Shown: piece by piece, positions 16,067 to 23,675 of the stretch
Numbering within the stretch: position 1 is the stretch's first letter
Layout of the letters: each line of letters opens with the position of its first letter
Source of the DNA: Pontimonas sp.
GTDB lineage: Bacteria; Actinomycetota; Actinomycetes; Actinomycetales; Microbacteriaceae
Reading direction: 5' to 3'
Assembly (NCBI GenBank): GCA_017852615.1
Contig: JAFMKX010000014.1
Location: 1 to 23,675 of the forward strand
DNA: 23,675 bases
The notes under the pieces: model-generated
Database searches by the model: none
Told to the model about the DNA's origin: nothing
Seen by the model: only the letters and a program-made list of their open reading frames with translations
Program-made: the position numbers and the translations under genes

Positions 16067-18213
16067 CTCACTCCGCGAATGGGGGGTGTGTGGAAAGTCC
16101 TGCCTCGCGCGCTCTCGCTTGCTCCAACCCGGTCAAGATACGGTGTGAGGCCCCCCATTAAGAACGGCCAGCCGGCGCCTAAAATCATGGCGACATCGAT
16201 ATCTTCGGGGCTTTCGACCACCCCTTCTTCCAGCATGCGCCACACTTCATCCGCTAGTCCCTCATGGACGCGATTGCGAAGTTCTTGTGCTGAATACCCC
16301 TTACCCGAACCCACCAACGCCTGGGCGCTGGAACTAACTCCTTTGATTTTCTTCTGGGAGTCGCGGTCATAAATTTTCCCCAGGCCTACCAGCGTGACTA
16401 AGGCCTCGCTGTCGAAGAATCGATCAGGGAACGCCTTGTGGTGAGTAGCCAATACGTGAGCACCCACTTGCAGCCCCACGAGCTCCAGGAGTTCAAACGG
16501 GCCCATCGGCAACCCCAGTGGTTGAACCGACTCGTCGACTACGTCATACGGGGTTCCCATTTCCACGGCATGCATGGCCTCGCCCAGGAGCTTTGCCAGC
16601 AAGCGATTCACCACAAATCCTGTGGTGTCAGCGGTCACGATGGCGGTCTTACGCAACTTGTTGACCACCGATACTGCTGTTGCGAGAGCCACGTCGGAGG
16701 TTGTGTGTGCTTTGACTACCTCGACTAGCGGCATTACCGCCACTGGGTTGAAGAAATGAATTCCCACCATGCGCTGGGGGTGTTTCAAGACGCTGGCGAT
16801 GTCTCCGATGGCTAGCGACGAGGTGTTAGAAGCAAGTATTGCCTCGGGGGAGACGTGTTGTTCTAATTCACTAAAGACAGATCGCTTAACTTCCAGTTCT
16901 TCAAAGACAGCCTCGATGACGAGGTCGCACTGGGCAAAATCAGCCATGTCCGTCGTGCCGTGGACTAAGGCGCTTAGTTTATTCAGCGCGTCGGAGTGAA
17001 GGCGTCCCTTGGTGTGCAGTGTCTGTAACTCGGCTTTGATCCATGACGTCGCGTCATCTACTCGTTCCTGGGAAACATCGCTGATCACCAGGGGAACCTC
17101 TAAGCGGCGCAGTAATTGCAAAGCAAACTGACGGGCCATGAGTCCGCCGCCGACAACCCCCGCTTTGGTGACGGGTTGAGCCAGCTTTTTATCCGGTGCA
17201 CCAGGCGTGTTTTTCTGACGTTTTTGCACCAGCATGAAGGCATACACACTGGCTCGGAACTGGTCGCCTGCGATGAGCTCGGCAAGAACCTTGTCTTCGG
17301 CAGCGAACCCCTGGGCCTTGGTGGAGGATTTGGCGGCAGCCATCAAATCCAGCGCGGCATAGGGAGATAGCGCGACGGTGCCAATCTTTTCTCGCAGCGC
17401 TTTTCGTGCGGCGTTGATCGCAATAGGCCACACCGTGGCACGCTCCAGCGCCGAAGGCGCGTGCGGACGTTTCACTTTGCGTGTGCCCGCTACTACCTCA
17501 TCGGCAAAGCGCAGTGATTCTTCGAGGAATCGCGCAGGGGGGAACATCGCATCGGCAATTCCCAGCTCGAGTGCCTGGGCGGGAGAGAGGGTTCGGTTGG
17601 TTTTGAGCGGGTTTTCGATCATGACCGTCAGCGCATTGCGCACCCCAATCAGGTTGGGTAACAACCAGGCGCCACCCCATCCGGGAATAAGACCTAGGAA
17701 CACTTCAGGTAAGGCCAGGGCAGCAGCAGAACTAGACACCGTTCGGTAATCAGAGTTGAGCGCGATTTCCAGGCCACCACCCAACGCGAGTCCATTAATG
17801 AAACAAAAGGAGGGAACACCGAGTTCGCCTAGGAGACCCAGGGTCTGGTGTCCAAGTTTGACCATCACCACACCGGTTGCTTTGTCTGGGATGTCGCCGA
17901 CCTTGGACAGGTCAGCACCTGCGGCCAGAATAAAAGGATTTCCCGTGATGGCGGCAGCCTGGATCTCGCCCGCAGCTGCTTGGGCCTGGACTGTGAGCAA
18001 GGTGTCTCGAAGTTCCACCAAACCCTGAGGGCCGAGGGTATTTGGCCTGGTGTGGTCTTTGCCGTTATCTAAGGTGATGAGCGCCATCGTGCCCCGAGTG
18101 TGGGGCATGGGCACGTGGCGGAGGTAGCTGTGGGTGACGACCTCATCCGTGGCGTGGGCCAGAAGCGGTGAGGGATCAAGAGAGTCATATTGGCTCACCG
18201 CGCTATGGGACAT
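16063..18213 (-). CDS. fadB: Bifunctional enoyl-CoA hydratase / 3-hydroxyacyl-CoA dehydrogenase
   Basis: This protein carries two steps of fatty-acid beta-oxidation. The N-terminal crotonase domain has both expected glutamates, E149 in GGGLE and E170 in LPEVFLGLIPGWGG. The NAD-binding dehydrogenase domain starts at about 350 with GVVGGGLMA (Gly 352, 355, 357), and the catalytic His-Glu pair is H486 (GIHFFNPV) and E498 (PLVEVV). The 716-residue length is normal for the multifunctional alpha subunit. The ATG follows the thiolase stop with no gap (TAAATG), and GGGAGG at the end of the thiolase gene acts as its ribosome site, so the two subunits are made together. The gene symbol is by analogy; actinobacterial names vary. 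Confidence 0.94.
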   Translation of the reverse strand: MSHSAVSQYDSLDPSPLLAHATDEVVTHSYLRHVPMPHTRGTMALITLDNGKDHTRPNTLGPQGLVELRDTLLTVQAQAAAGEIQAAAITGNPFILAAGADLSKVGDIPDKATGVVMVKLGHQTLGLLGELGVPSFCFINGLALGGGLEIALNSDYRTVSSSAAALALPEVFLGLIPGWGGAWLLPNLIGVRNALTVMIENPLKTNRTLSPAQALELGIADAMFPPARFLEESLRFADEVVAGTRKVKRPHAPSALERATVWPIAINAARKALREKIGTVALSPYAALDLMAAAKSSTKAQGFAAEDKVLAELIAGDQFRASVYAFMLVQKRQKNTPGAPDKKLAQPVTKAGVVGGGLMARQFALQLLRRLEVPLVISDVSQERVDDATSWIKAELQTLHTKGRLHSDALNKLSALVHGTTDMADFAQCDLVIEAVFEELEVKRSVFSELEQHVSPEAILASNTSSLAIGDIASVLKHPQRMVGIHFFNPVAVMPLVEVVKAHTTSDVALATAVSVVNKLRKTAIVTADTTGFVVNRLLAKLLGEAMHAVEMGTPYDVVDESVQPLGLPMGPFELLELVGLQVGAHVLATHHKAFPDRFFDSEALVTLVGLGKIYDRDSQKKIKGVSSSAQALVGSGKGYSAQELRNRVHEGLADEVWRMLEEGVVESPEDIDVAMILGAGWPFLMGGLTPYLDRVGASESARGRTFHTPPIRGVS

Positions 18214-19407
18214 TTAGCGACCTCCCGTGAAGTGCGGGTTTTCCCAGATCACACTGCCGCCCTGGCCAAGCCCCACACACATCGCGGTGAGGCCATAACG
18301 CACCTCGGGGTGGGCTTCGAACTGGTGCGCCAGTTGAATCATCAACCGCACCCCTGATGCCGCAAGAGGGTGTCCCACAGCAATGGCGCCACCGTAGGGG
18401 TTCACTCGGGGGTCTTCATCGTCGATGCCGAAGTGATCGAGCAGACTAAGGACCTGAACGGCAAAGGCTTCATTGAGTTCAAATAGCCCTATGTCGTCGA
18501 TGGTCAAACCTGCTTTAGCGAGCGCCTTTTCGGTGGAGGGAATAGGACCGAGGCCCATGACTTCAGGTTCTACTCCGGCGAAGGCGAAAGACACCATCTT
18601 CATTTTTATGGGAAGACCGAGCTCCCGGGCGAAAGAGCCAGAGGCGATTGCGGCGATGGTGGCGCCATCCGTGAGAGGTGAGGCGTTACCCGCGGTGACC
18701 TTGCCGTGGGGCCTAAACGGGGTCTTGAGCGCGGCAAGACCCTCCATTGTGGTCTCCGGTCGACGCCCCTCGTCTTCGCTGGCGAGGCCGTAGCCTTCGT
18801 CACTGCGTGTGGCGACCGGGATGAGGTCGGGTTGAATGTGTCCCGCTTGGTAGGCGGCTTCGAGTTTGAGTTGTGAGGCCATGCCAAAACGATCTGCGCG
18901 TTCCTTCGTCAAGCTTGGGAATCGATCATGCAGCCGCTCAGCCGTGATTCCCATGTTGAGCGCGTCAGGACTGACCAACTTTTCGGAAAGGAATCGTGGG
19001 TTGGGGTCGACATCTCCTCCCAGAGGGTGGCGACCCATGTGCTCCACGCCACCGGCTAGGGCGAGGTCGTACGCGCCAAAAGCGATGGCCCCTGCCACGG
19101 TGGTCACTGCCGTCATGGCACCGGCGCACATCCGGTCGATGGCATAGCCGGGAACACTGAGGGGAAGTCCCGCCAGAATGGCCGTGGTGCGACCGAGGGT
19201 GAGCCCCTGGTCACCGGATTGGGTGGTGGCGGCTACCGCGACATCGTCGATGCGATCGTGGGGGATACCGGGGTTTCGCTCCAGCAGTCCCATCATGGCC
19301 GAGACCATCAGGTCATCCGCGCGTGTGCGCCAATACATTCCCTTTTCGCCGGCGCGACCAAAAGGTGTGCGCACCCCGTCAACAAAAACGACATCGTTTT
19401 CTGGCAT
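18214..19407 (-). CDS. fadA: Acetyl-CoA acyltransferase (thiolase)
   Basis: This 397-residue thiolase cleaves 3-ketoacyl-CoA, the last step of beta-oxidation, and partners the FadB-like protein encoded directly after it. The acyl-accepting cysteine is C94 (DRMCAGAM), and the second pair of catalytic residues is H346 (AVGHPLAASG) and C377 (CVGLGQGGS); NEAFAV is also present. The ATG has GGAAGG seven bases upstream. A 71-bp gap separates it from rnd, so the pair may have its own promoter. Whether it works mainly in degradation or in acetoacetyl-CoA formation cannot be read from sequence, but the FadB partner favours beta-oxidation. Confidence 0.94.
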   Translation of the reverse strand: MPENDVVFVDGVRTPFGRAGEKGMYWRTRADDLMVSAMMGLLERNPGIPHDRIDDVAVAATTQSGDQGLTLGRTTAILAGLPLSVPGYAIDRMCAGAMTAVTTVAGAIAFGAYDLALAGGVEHMGRHPLGGDVDPNPRFLSEKLVSPDALNMGITAERLHDRFPSLTKERADRFGMASQLKLEAAYQAGHIQPDLIPVATRSDEGYGLASEDEGRRPETTMEGLAALKTPFRPHGKVTAGNASPLTDGATIAAIASGSFARELGLPIKMKMVSFAFAGVEPEVMGLGPIPSTEKALAKAGLTIDDIGLFELNEAFAVQVLSLLDHFGIDDEDPRVNPYGGAIAVGHPLAASGVRLMIQLAHQFEAHPEVRYGLTAMCVGLGQGGSVIWENPHFTGGR

Positions 19408-19434
19408 AGCTAGACCTTCCGTTGGCTAGTCACC

Positions 19435-19440
19435 ATGGTA
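19435..19440 (-). promoter_or_regulatory. Possible -10 for the thiolase-fadB pair
   Basis: TACCAT on the minus strand fits TAnnnT and would start a transcript about 20 bases before the thiolase ATG, upstream of its GGAAGG ribosome site. The -35 region (TTCCCC) is poor. Confidence 0.25.
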
Positions 19441-19478
19441 GGCACAAACGCTCCCGGTGGGGAACTACGTCACGATTT

Positions 19479-20729
19479 CTACGAAAGAGGGGCGCTGGTA
19501 TCGGGTGTCTTTTGGCGGGCGTCCACAAATGCTTGCGACAGGGCCTCGGCGACAAGGTTAATCTGCCACTGCCTGGCACCTTTGTCGTGAAGAAAAGAAG
19601 CCAGCGTTTCTGGGCTCGTGTCCGCGGGTGGTTCCCAACACACTCTGCGGAGATAATCCGGGGTGAGAAGGTTCTCCGCCGGAATGTTGTGCTCTTCTGC
19701 CACTTTCGCCAAAGCTTCTTTGGCGGCTTGGAAACGGGCGTGGGCCTCAGGGTTCTTGTCCGACCAGATTCGAGGCGGAGGAGGACCCTCAGCTGGTACC
19801 CGGGCGGCGGGGAGGTCCTCCGCAGTGCGACCTCGCTCGAGAGCATTCCACCAGCGATCGAGTTGAGAGCGAGAGGCGCGACCGTGGAACGCCTTGATTC
19901 CGGCTAAGGCACCTTTGCTGGTGGGGTTGGCCAACACCGCTGCCACTAGCGAGCGATCCGGGACGAGTCGCCCAGGCGAGGTGTCGACCTCCTTGGCATA
20001 GTCTTCTCGGGCAAGCCAGAGTTCGCGAGCAATAGCGAGCGCGCGAGCACCTCGAACCTGGTGAAGGCCCGAAAGCCTGCGCCAGGGCTCTGCGCGGGGA
20101 GTGGGGCCTGGAAGGTTGAGTTGGGCCGCAAATTCTTCTCGCGCAATGTCTAGCTTGTTGCTCTCGAGGAGAATGCGATGAATCTGGTCTCGCACCTGAG
20201 GAAGCAATTCCACATCGAGGGCGGCATAGGAAAGCCACTGTTCGGGAAGCGGTCGTGTGGACCAGTCAGCCGCAGAGTGTTCTTTGGCAAGTCCCAGGCC
20301 CAACACATCTTCCACAACGCCTTGTAATCCCACCCGGGGTAAACCCGCTAGACGGGCTCCCAGCTCTGTATCAAAGAGATTCCTCGGTTCCACCCCGACT
20401 TCGCGCAGGCACGCAAGATCCTGATGAGCGGCGTGCAAAATCCATTCCACGTCCCCCAACTCCGCAGTGAGGTCGCTGAGGTCGGAAAGCCCCACCGGAT
20501 CAAAGAGATAGTTCGCACTTCCCTCGCGATAAGCCTGGACGAGATAGGCACGCTGGGAATAGCGAAACCCACTAGCGCGTTCCGCATCGAGCGCCAGGGG
20601 TCCACTGGCTTGATTGAGATCATCTAGGGCGCGTCGGAAATCACTAGCGTTGTCGACCAAAACGATGGGTGCCTTGAGAACCGCCGGGGGTAACTCGATA
20701 ACGGGTTCTTCGTCGATGGTCTCACTCAT
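19479..20729 (-). CDS. rnd: Ribonuclease D family 3'-5' exonuclease with HRDC domain
   Basis: This 416-residue exoribonuclease probably trims RNA 3' ends. The DEDDy nuclease domain spans about 20-200, with D48 and E50 (LDAERASGFR), D104 (HAAHQDLACL), and Y168 and D172 (YAALDVELL). An HRDC nucleic-acid-binding domain follows at about 213-285, and a C-terminal region of 130 residues is typical of the actinobacterial version. The ATG overlaps the DUF3000 stop as ATGA, so translation is coupled to that gene, the usual partner in actinobacteria. Confidence 0.93.
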   Translation of the reverse strand: MSETIDEEPVIELPPAVLKAPIVLVDNASDFRRALDDLNQASGPLALDAERASGFRYSQRAYLVQAYREGSANYLFDPVGLSDLSDLTAELGDVEWILHAAHQDLACLREVGVEPRNLFDTELGARLAGLPRVGLQGVVEDVLGLGLAKEHSAADWSTRPLPEQWLSYAALDVELLPQVRDQIHRILLESNKLDIAREEFAAQLNLPGPTPRAEPWRRLSGLHQVRGARALAIARELWLAREDYAKEVDTSPGRLVPDRSLVAAVLANPTSKGALAGIKAFHGRASRSQLDRWWNALERGRTAEDLPAARVPAEGPPPPRIWSDKNPEAHARFQAAKEALAKVAEEHNIPAENLLTPDYLRRVCWEPPADTSPETLASFLHDKGARQWQINLVAEALSQAFVDARQKTPDTSAPLS

Positions 20730-21319
20730 GCGCCAGGTCGAACCCGAGGCATGGCACTAACCCCATCACTACTAGGGGGGAATCCTGCCAGCATGCACAC
20801 AAATTCACTCCACGCCTCAAGGTGTGGCTGTAATTCACCATCAAGGGGACTCCACGAAGCGCGGACCTCAATCTGGGACCCTGTGCCCTCGGGCGAAAGA
20901 TCCCCGAAACCGGTGGAAATCACCGTCGTGGTGGTTCCCGCCGCACGCGAATACTGCGCCTCGCGGTGATCGAGAGCATCGGTGAGCCAGGACCAGGCGA
21001 CATCAGCCAGGAATTGGTCCGCGCCCATCGAAGGTTCAATTGGGGCCTGAGCGAAGACCACCATGCGAAAATTAGAGCCCCAGGCTTCCGGTCCGGCGGG
21101 GTCAAACAGGAGCACGAGACGTCCGGTTCCATATTCATCATCAGAACTCGCCCGCGAGGGTTCCACATCAGCCGCCCACGCGCGGGAGAAGGGCGCTAGT
21201 CCCTGGGGGGCGGCGGTATCGATGACCCGCAGTTCGCTGCGCAACTGTGCCTTGTCTGCCGAAGCCATTGCCTGGACAAATGCCTCAGGAATCTCCGCAG
21301 GGGGAGCCGCCTTGATCAT
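20726..21319 (-). CDS. DUF3000 family protein
   Basis: This 197-residue soluble protein matches the actinobacterial DUF3000 family, which usually precedes rnd; its function is unknown. Conserved-looking stretches include LRVIDTAAPQGLAPFS, GTGRLVLLFDPAGPEAWGS and a Trp-rich C-terminal half. The ATG at 21319 is preferred to longer in-frame starts up to 21412, which would run into the upstream reductase gene. The GGAGG just before the ATG leaves only one base of spacing, too little for a ribosome site. TATTCT seven bases upstream instead suggests a leaderless transcript. The 3' end overlaps rnd by 4 bp. Confidence 0.88.
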   Translation of the reverse strand: MIKAAPPAEIPEAFVQAMASADKAQLRSELRVIDTAAPQGLAPFSRAWAADVEPSRASSDDEYGTGRLVLLFDPAGPEAWGSNFRMVVFAQAPIEPSMGADQFLADVAWSWLTDALDHREAQYSRAAGTTTTVISTGFGDLSPEGTGSQIEVRASWSPLDGELQPHLEAWSEFVCMLAGFPPSSDGVSAMPRVRPGA

Positions 21320-21331
21320 GCCTCCAGAATA
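21319..21331 (-). promoter_or_regulatory. Candidate -10 element giving a leaderless DUF3000 transcript
   Basis: On the minus strand TATTCT (21331 down to 21326) is followed by six bases and then the ATG. The geometry is the same as at dut. No -35 match is seen, and the upstream reductase gene ends 28 bp away, so read-through is also possible. Confidence 0.4.
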
Positions 21332-21347
21332 GGCAAGGTGAGCGGGC

Positions 21348-22076
21348 CTAGCTCGAGGGCACGCCGCGCACTCCCGTGCGCTGGAGGTAATACAACATCT
21401 GCGCATCATCACTAAACAGTGCGTCGAGATGCCAGCGGTCCACGCCGCCAGGCCACCATCGCGGGGAACCTTGATGAGAATCTGTGGGCGGAGGGATCAC
21501 CGACACCACTACTTCATCAATCACGGAAGAAAACAGCGACCAAATGGTGGGGCCACCCTCGATGAGGAGGTCGTGTCCCTGGACGTGGGACCCGATGGCC
21601 GCCTCGATATCCGAGCCCGTGGCACCGGTGGGCAATGCGAGAGGCTCGAAGGGGATATCCCCCAGTGTTCGTGCTGCCATTTCAAGAGCTTCGGCAGTGC
21701 CGGCGATTATCAGTCTCTCCGTGTCATTTCCTCTGATCAGGAGGCGGTGATCTGCGAGATCCCCGGTGGTGGTGAGCACGACCAACGGTGTCGTGTGCGG
21801 CAGGGGGATAGTCTCGCGCCGAATGGTCTGGGCGCCTACGACCACCGCGTCGCAGTTTTCACGCAGAAGATGCAGCAGAGCGCGATCTGCTCCTTGGGTG
21901 AGCGAATTTGTCGTGCCATCAAGACCCACAACGTCGTCCGCTGAATTCGTCACCATCATCGCTCGCACCCACTGGCGATGGGGAGGTGTGAATATCTCCC
22001 AAATCTCATCTCGTCCCTCCTCGGTGGAGAGACTCAGCGTTCTCGCCGGAGGGGGCATTACTCGATAAAGGTTCAC
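21348..22076 (-). CDS. RibD C-terminal (dihydrofolate reductase-fold) pyrimidine reductase family protein
   Basis: This 242-residue protein has the reductase fold of the RibD C-terminal domain. It shows the N-terminal strand and substrate loop (MMVTNSADDVVGLDGTTNSL, then ADRALLHLLR), CDAVVVGAQTIRRE, and the NADPH-binding LLIEGGPTIWSLF. Such proteins are annotated as pyrimidine reductase family, and a role in riboflavin or a related deazaflavin/pteridine reduction is only a guess: no deaminase domain is fused and no rib genes are near. The GTG at 22076 overlaps the sufE stop as GTGA; an ATG at 22058 is an alternative. Confidence 0.85.
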   Translation of the reverse strand: MNLYRVMPPPARTLSLSTEEGRDEIWEIFTPPHRQWVRAMMVTNSADDVVGLDGTTNSLTQGADRALLHLLRENCDAVVVGAQTIRRETIPLPHTTPLVVLTTTGDLADHRLLIRGNDTERLIIAGTAEALEMAARTLGDIPFEPLALPTGATGSDIEAAIGSHVQGHDLLIEGGPTIWSLFSSVIDEVVVSVIPPPTDSHQGSPRWWPGGVDRWHLDALFSDDAQMLYYLQRTGVRGVPSS

Positions 22077-22513
22077 TGGCCGGTGGCTTCTTCTACTTGA
22101 CGCTTAATTCGCCAGAGCATGCCCGACATTCCCCGCAGACGCAACATGCTCACGGCATTTTGAAGGCCTAGTTGCAGGGGGAAATCAGCCGGTACCGCGA
22201 GAACCTGCTCTGGTGTCATACCGCGAAGCCCCTGCACCAGGATCGAGGCAAAACCCCTGGTGGTGGGAGATTCCGGGGGAGCAGTGGCATAGACGACTAC
22301 TTCGTGTGGTTGCGCATCCACCGTGATGAACACCGGTGATTGGCATTCCTCTACGCGCTCCCAGGCCTCTGGGTCCACCCGGTCTTCGGGCACCTCGGGC
22401 AGTGAATCAGAAAACTCCAGGAGAAGCTGCAAACGATCAGGAACCCCCAGAGCCAGGAAGTCATCCCGGATGGTGGCCAAATTAGTGGGCAGGGCCTCGT
22501 CGCTGGGGGACAT
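22073..22513 (-). CDS. sufE: SufE family sulfur acceptor
   Basis: SufE proteins accept persulfide sulfur on a conserved cysteine and pass it on. The 146-residue protein has the active cysteine C57 in VEECQSPVF, and RGFASILVQGLRGMTPEQVLAVP plus GLQNAVSMLRLRGMSGML in the C-terminal half, all typical of the family. The ATG at 22513 is preferred to an upstream in-frame start (22579) that would overlap the sulfurtransferase gene; only 5 bp separate the two genes and no strong ribosome site is seen, so coupling is likely. No cysteine desulfurase lies in the window, so its sulfur donor is probably the adjacent sulfurtransferase. Confidence 0.92.
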   Translation of the reverse strand: MSPSDEALPTNLATIRDDFLALGVPDRLQLLLEFSDSLPEVPEDRVDPEAWERVEECQSPVFITVDAQPHEVVVYATAPPESPTTRGFASILVQGLRGMTPEQVLAVPADFPLQLGLQNAVSMLRLRGMSGMLWRIKRQVEEATGQ

Positions 22514-22518
22514 GCTGG

Positions 22519-23409
22519 CTAGGGAGCGTTGCCGGGTTCTTCGCCGGTCACAATGGGAACGCGGACTGCCGAGCCCCACTCTGTCCAGGAACCGTCATAG
22601 TTGCGCACCGAATCAAAACCAAGGAGATACTTCATCACAAACCAGGTGTGGCTGGAGCGCTCACCAATGCGGCAGTAGGTGATGACATCGTCACCGGGAA
22701 CTATGCCCGAGTCTTCCAAATAGAGCTTGACGAGCTCCTGGTGGGAGCGAAAAGTACCATCCTCATTCGCTGCTTTAGCCCACGGAATGCTCAATGCCGT
22801 AGGAATGTGTCCTCCGCGAAGCGCTCCTTCTTCTGGGTAAGCAGGCATGTGGGTTCGCTCGCCGGTGTACTCCTCGGGGCTTCTCACGTCAATCAGGGGG
22901 CGCCCAAAGTGCTCCAGGACATCCTCTTTGAAGGCTCGAATGTCGTCATCGTGGCGGGTGACGACGGGATAGTCCGTGGAGTCGCGGTGAGGCAGGTCTC
23001 TCGTGATGGCGCGGCCCTGAGATATCCACGCTTCACGACCGCCGTTGAGCAAACGCACGTCTTCGTGCCCAAAAAGCGTGAACACCCACAGTGCGTAGGC
23101 TGCCCACCAGTTGCTTTTATCGCCATAAATCACGACGGTGTCCTCGCGAGAAATTCCCTTTGCCGACATTAACGCAGCGAAGGATTCGCCATCGAGGTAG
23201 TCCCGAATCACGGGATCGTTGAGCTCGGTGTGCCAGTCAATCTTGAGGGCACCGGGGATGTGCCCGGTTTCATACAGCAACACGTCTTCGTTGCTCTCCA
23301 CAATCGCTAGGCCTGGCGTATCGAGGTTGTCTTCGAGCCAGCTAGTGGTCACCAATCGATCGGGTTGGGCGTAGTTGCTCAACTCAGGTGAGGGATCGGG
23401 GGCAATGGG
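22519..23409 (-). CDS. sseA: Thiosulfate/3-mercaptopyruvate sulfurtransferase (tandem rhodanese)
   Basis: This 296-residue protein has two rhodanese domains. The N-terminal one lacks an active cysteine loop (it has GDKSNWWAAYALWV), and the C-terminal one carries the active loop CRIGERSS with C246. It moves sulfur from thiosulfate or 3-mercaptopyruvate to an acceptor; the CRxGxRS loop favours thiosulfate. GTG 23409 is chosen because GAAGGAG lies five bases upstream; GTG 23442 would put the start inside a likely -10 element. Upstream of sufE with 5 bp spacing, as in the sseA-Rv3284 pair of M. tuberculosis, it probably feeds SufE. Confidence 0.93.
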   Translation of the reverse strand, partial: PIAPDPSPELSNYAQPDRLVTTSWLEDNLDTPGLAIVESNEDVLLYETGHIPGALKIDWHTELNDPVIRDYLDGESFAALMSAKGISREDTVVIYGDKSNWWAAYALWVFTLFGHEDVRLLNGGREAWISQGRAITRDLPHRDSTDYPVVTRHDDDIRAFKEDVLEHFGRPLIDVRSPEEYTGERTHMPAYPEEGALRGGHIPTALSIPWAKAANEDGTFRSHQELVKLYLEDSGIVPGDDVITYCRIGERSSHTWFVMKYLLGFDSVRNYDGSWTEWGSAVRVPIVTGEEPGNAP

Positions 23410-23440
23410 CACAAAGGCTCCTTCGGTTCTCTCAGACTTC

Positions 23441-23479
23441 ACAATAGGGACGACTACGCTAGAGCGCGATTGCTATTGT
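23441..23479. promoter_or_regulatory. Back-to-back -10 elements between sseA and zapE
   Basis: ACAATAG (23441-23447) and CTATTGT (23473-23479) form a perfect 7-bp inverted pair 25 bp apart in the 108-bp divergent region. Each reads TATTGT towards its own gene. The expected leaders are about 25 bases for the sulfurtransferase, containing its AAGGAG, and about 32 bases for zapE. The -35 regions are poor, which lowers confidence. Confidence 0.4.
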
Positions 23480-23517
23480 CCCATCGCACCCTGAATGGTA
23501 TCGGGGAATGCTACGAA

Positions 23518-23675
23518 ATGAGTCCCATGCCCCCGAGCGTGCAGAGCCTGCTCGATCGTCACCCCGTGATGTCGACCGAAGCCATGCTGGCCCATTTTGT
23601 GCCGCCCGCGCAGTTTCGTAACGCCAGTTTGGATAACTATGTCCCCAACCCAGATTTTCCTTCTCAAGCGCAGGC
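23518..23675 (+). CDS. zapE: ZapE/AFG1-like ATPase, N-terminal fragment (runs off right edge)
   Basis: Only 52 codons are visible. The stretch VPPAQFRNASLDNYVPNPD followed by PSQAQA resembles the start of AFG1/ZapE ATPases, which act at the division site in other bacteria. The P-loop lies beyond the window edge, so the call rests on the N terminus and on context: this gene is often next to the sulfurtransferase/sufE pair in actinobacteria. Start ATG 23518 has GGGGA about ten bases upstream; ATG 23527 is possible. Confidence 0.72.
   Translation, partial: MSPMPPSVQSLLDRHPVMSTEAMLAHFVPPAQFRNASLDNYVPNPDFPSQAQ

Noticed and set aside
1..23675. Mobile elements, CRISPR arrays, toxin-antitoxin or defence genes
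   Set aside because: No transposase, integrase, direct-repeat array or known defence domain was seen; the gene content is core housekeeping throughout.

Overview
The window reads as a chromosomal core-gene segment from a small, tightly packed actinobacterial genome, most likely a member of the Microbacteriaceae (possibly an aquatic, streamlined lineage). This rests on a set of actinobacteria-specific families (DUF7455, SepH, DUF4193, DUF3093, DUF3710, DUF3159, DUF3000) beside parE/parC, dut, acnA and dxs, a moderately high GC content by eye, and frequent GTG starts. I see no phage, insertion sequence, CRISPR array, rRNA or tRNA, and no obvious horizontally acquired island. Species assignment is inference.

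Layout. Positions 1-1715 (minus strand) hold a small zinc-ribbon protein (DUF7455), a shortened alanine racemase-like protein whose two catalytic residues are both changed, and the start of a normal alanine racemase that runs off the left edge. parE (plus) and parC (minus) then face each other at 1859-6423 and encode topoisomerase IV. A two-metal phosphatase/phosphodiesterase (plus) and sepH (minus) follow to 8552, then DUF4193 (plus) and the membrane protein DUF3093 (minus) to 9498. A plus-strand run, dut - DUF3710 - DUF3159 - acnA - dxs, covers 9530-16066. From 16063 to 23409 a minus-strand block holds sulfurtransferase - sufE - RibD-like reductase - DUF3000 - rnd - thiolase - fadB-like gene, transcribed right to left. 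The window ends with the 5' end of a zapE-like gene on the plus strand.

Roles. The genes are housekeeping: D-alanine supply for the cell wall, chromosome decatenation, division (SepH, ZapE), dUTP removal, the citrate cycle (AcnA), isoprenoid precursors (Dxs), fatty-acid beta-oxidation (thiolase plus bifunctional FadB-like protein, translationally coupled), RNA processing, and a persulfide relay (sulfurtransferase plus SufE).

The most notable things are structural. All four convergent gene junctions overlap by exactly four bases, with interlocked stop codons of the form YTAR. One divergent pair (parC/phosphatase) has at most 12 bp between start codons. Two genes (dut and DUF3000) look leaderless with the same -10-to-start geometry. 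The alanine racemase locus carries an apparent pseudoenzyme directly upstream of, and overlapping, the real enzyme gene. acnA is preceded by an AT-rich 20-bp dyad that looks like an operator. I found no convincing new multi-gene system; the racemase pseudoenzyme is the best candidate for undescribed biology.
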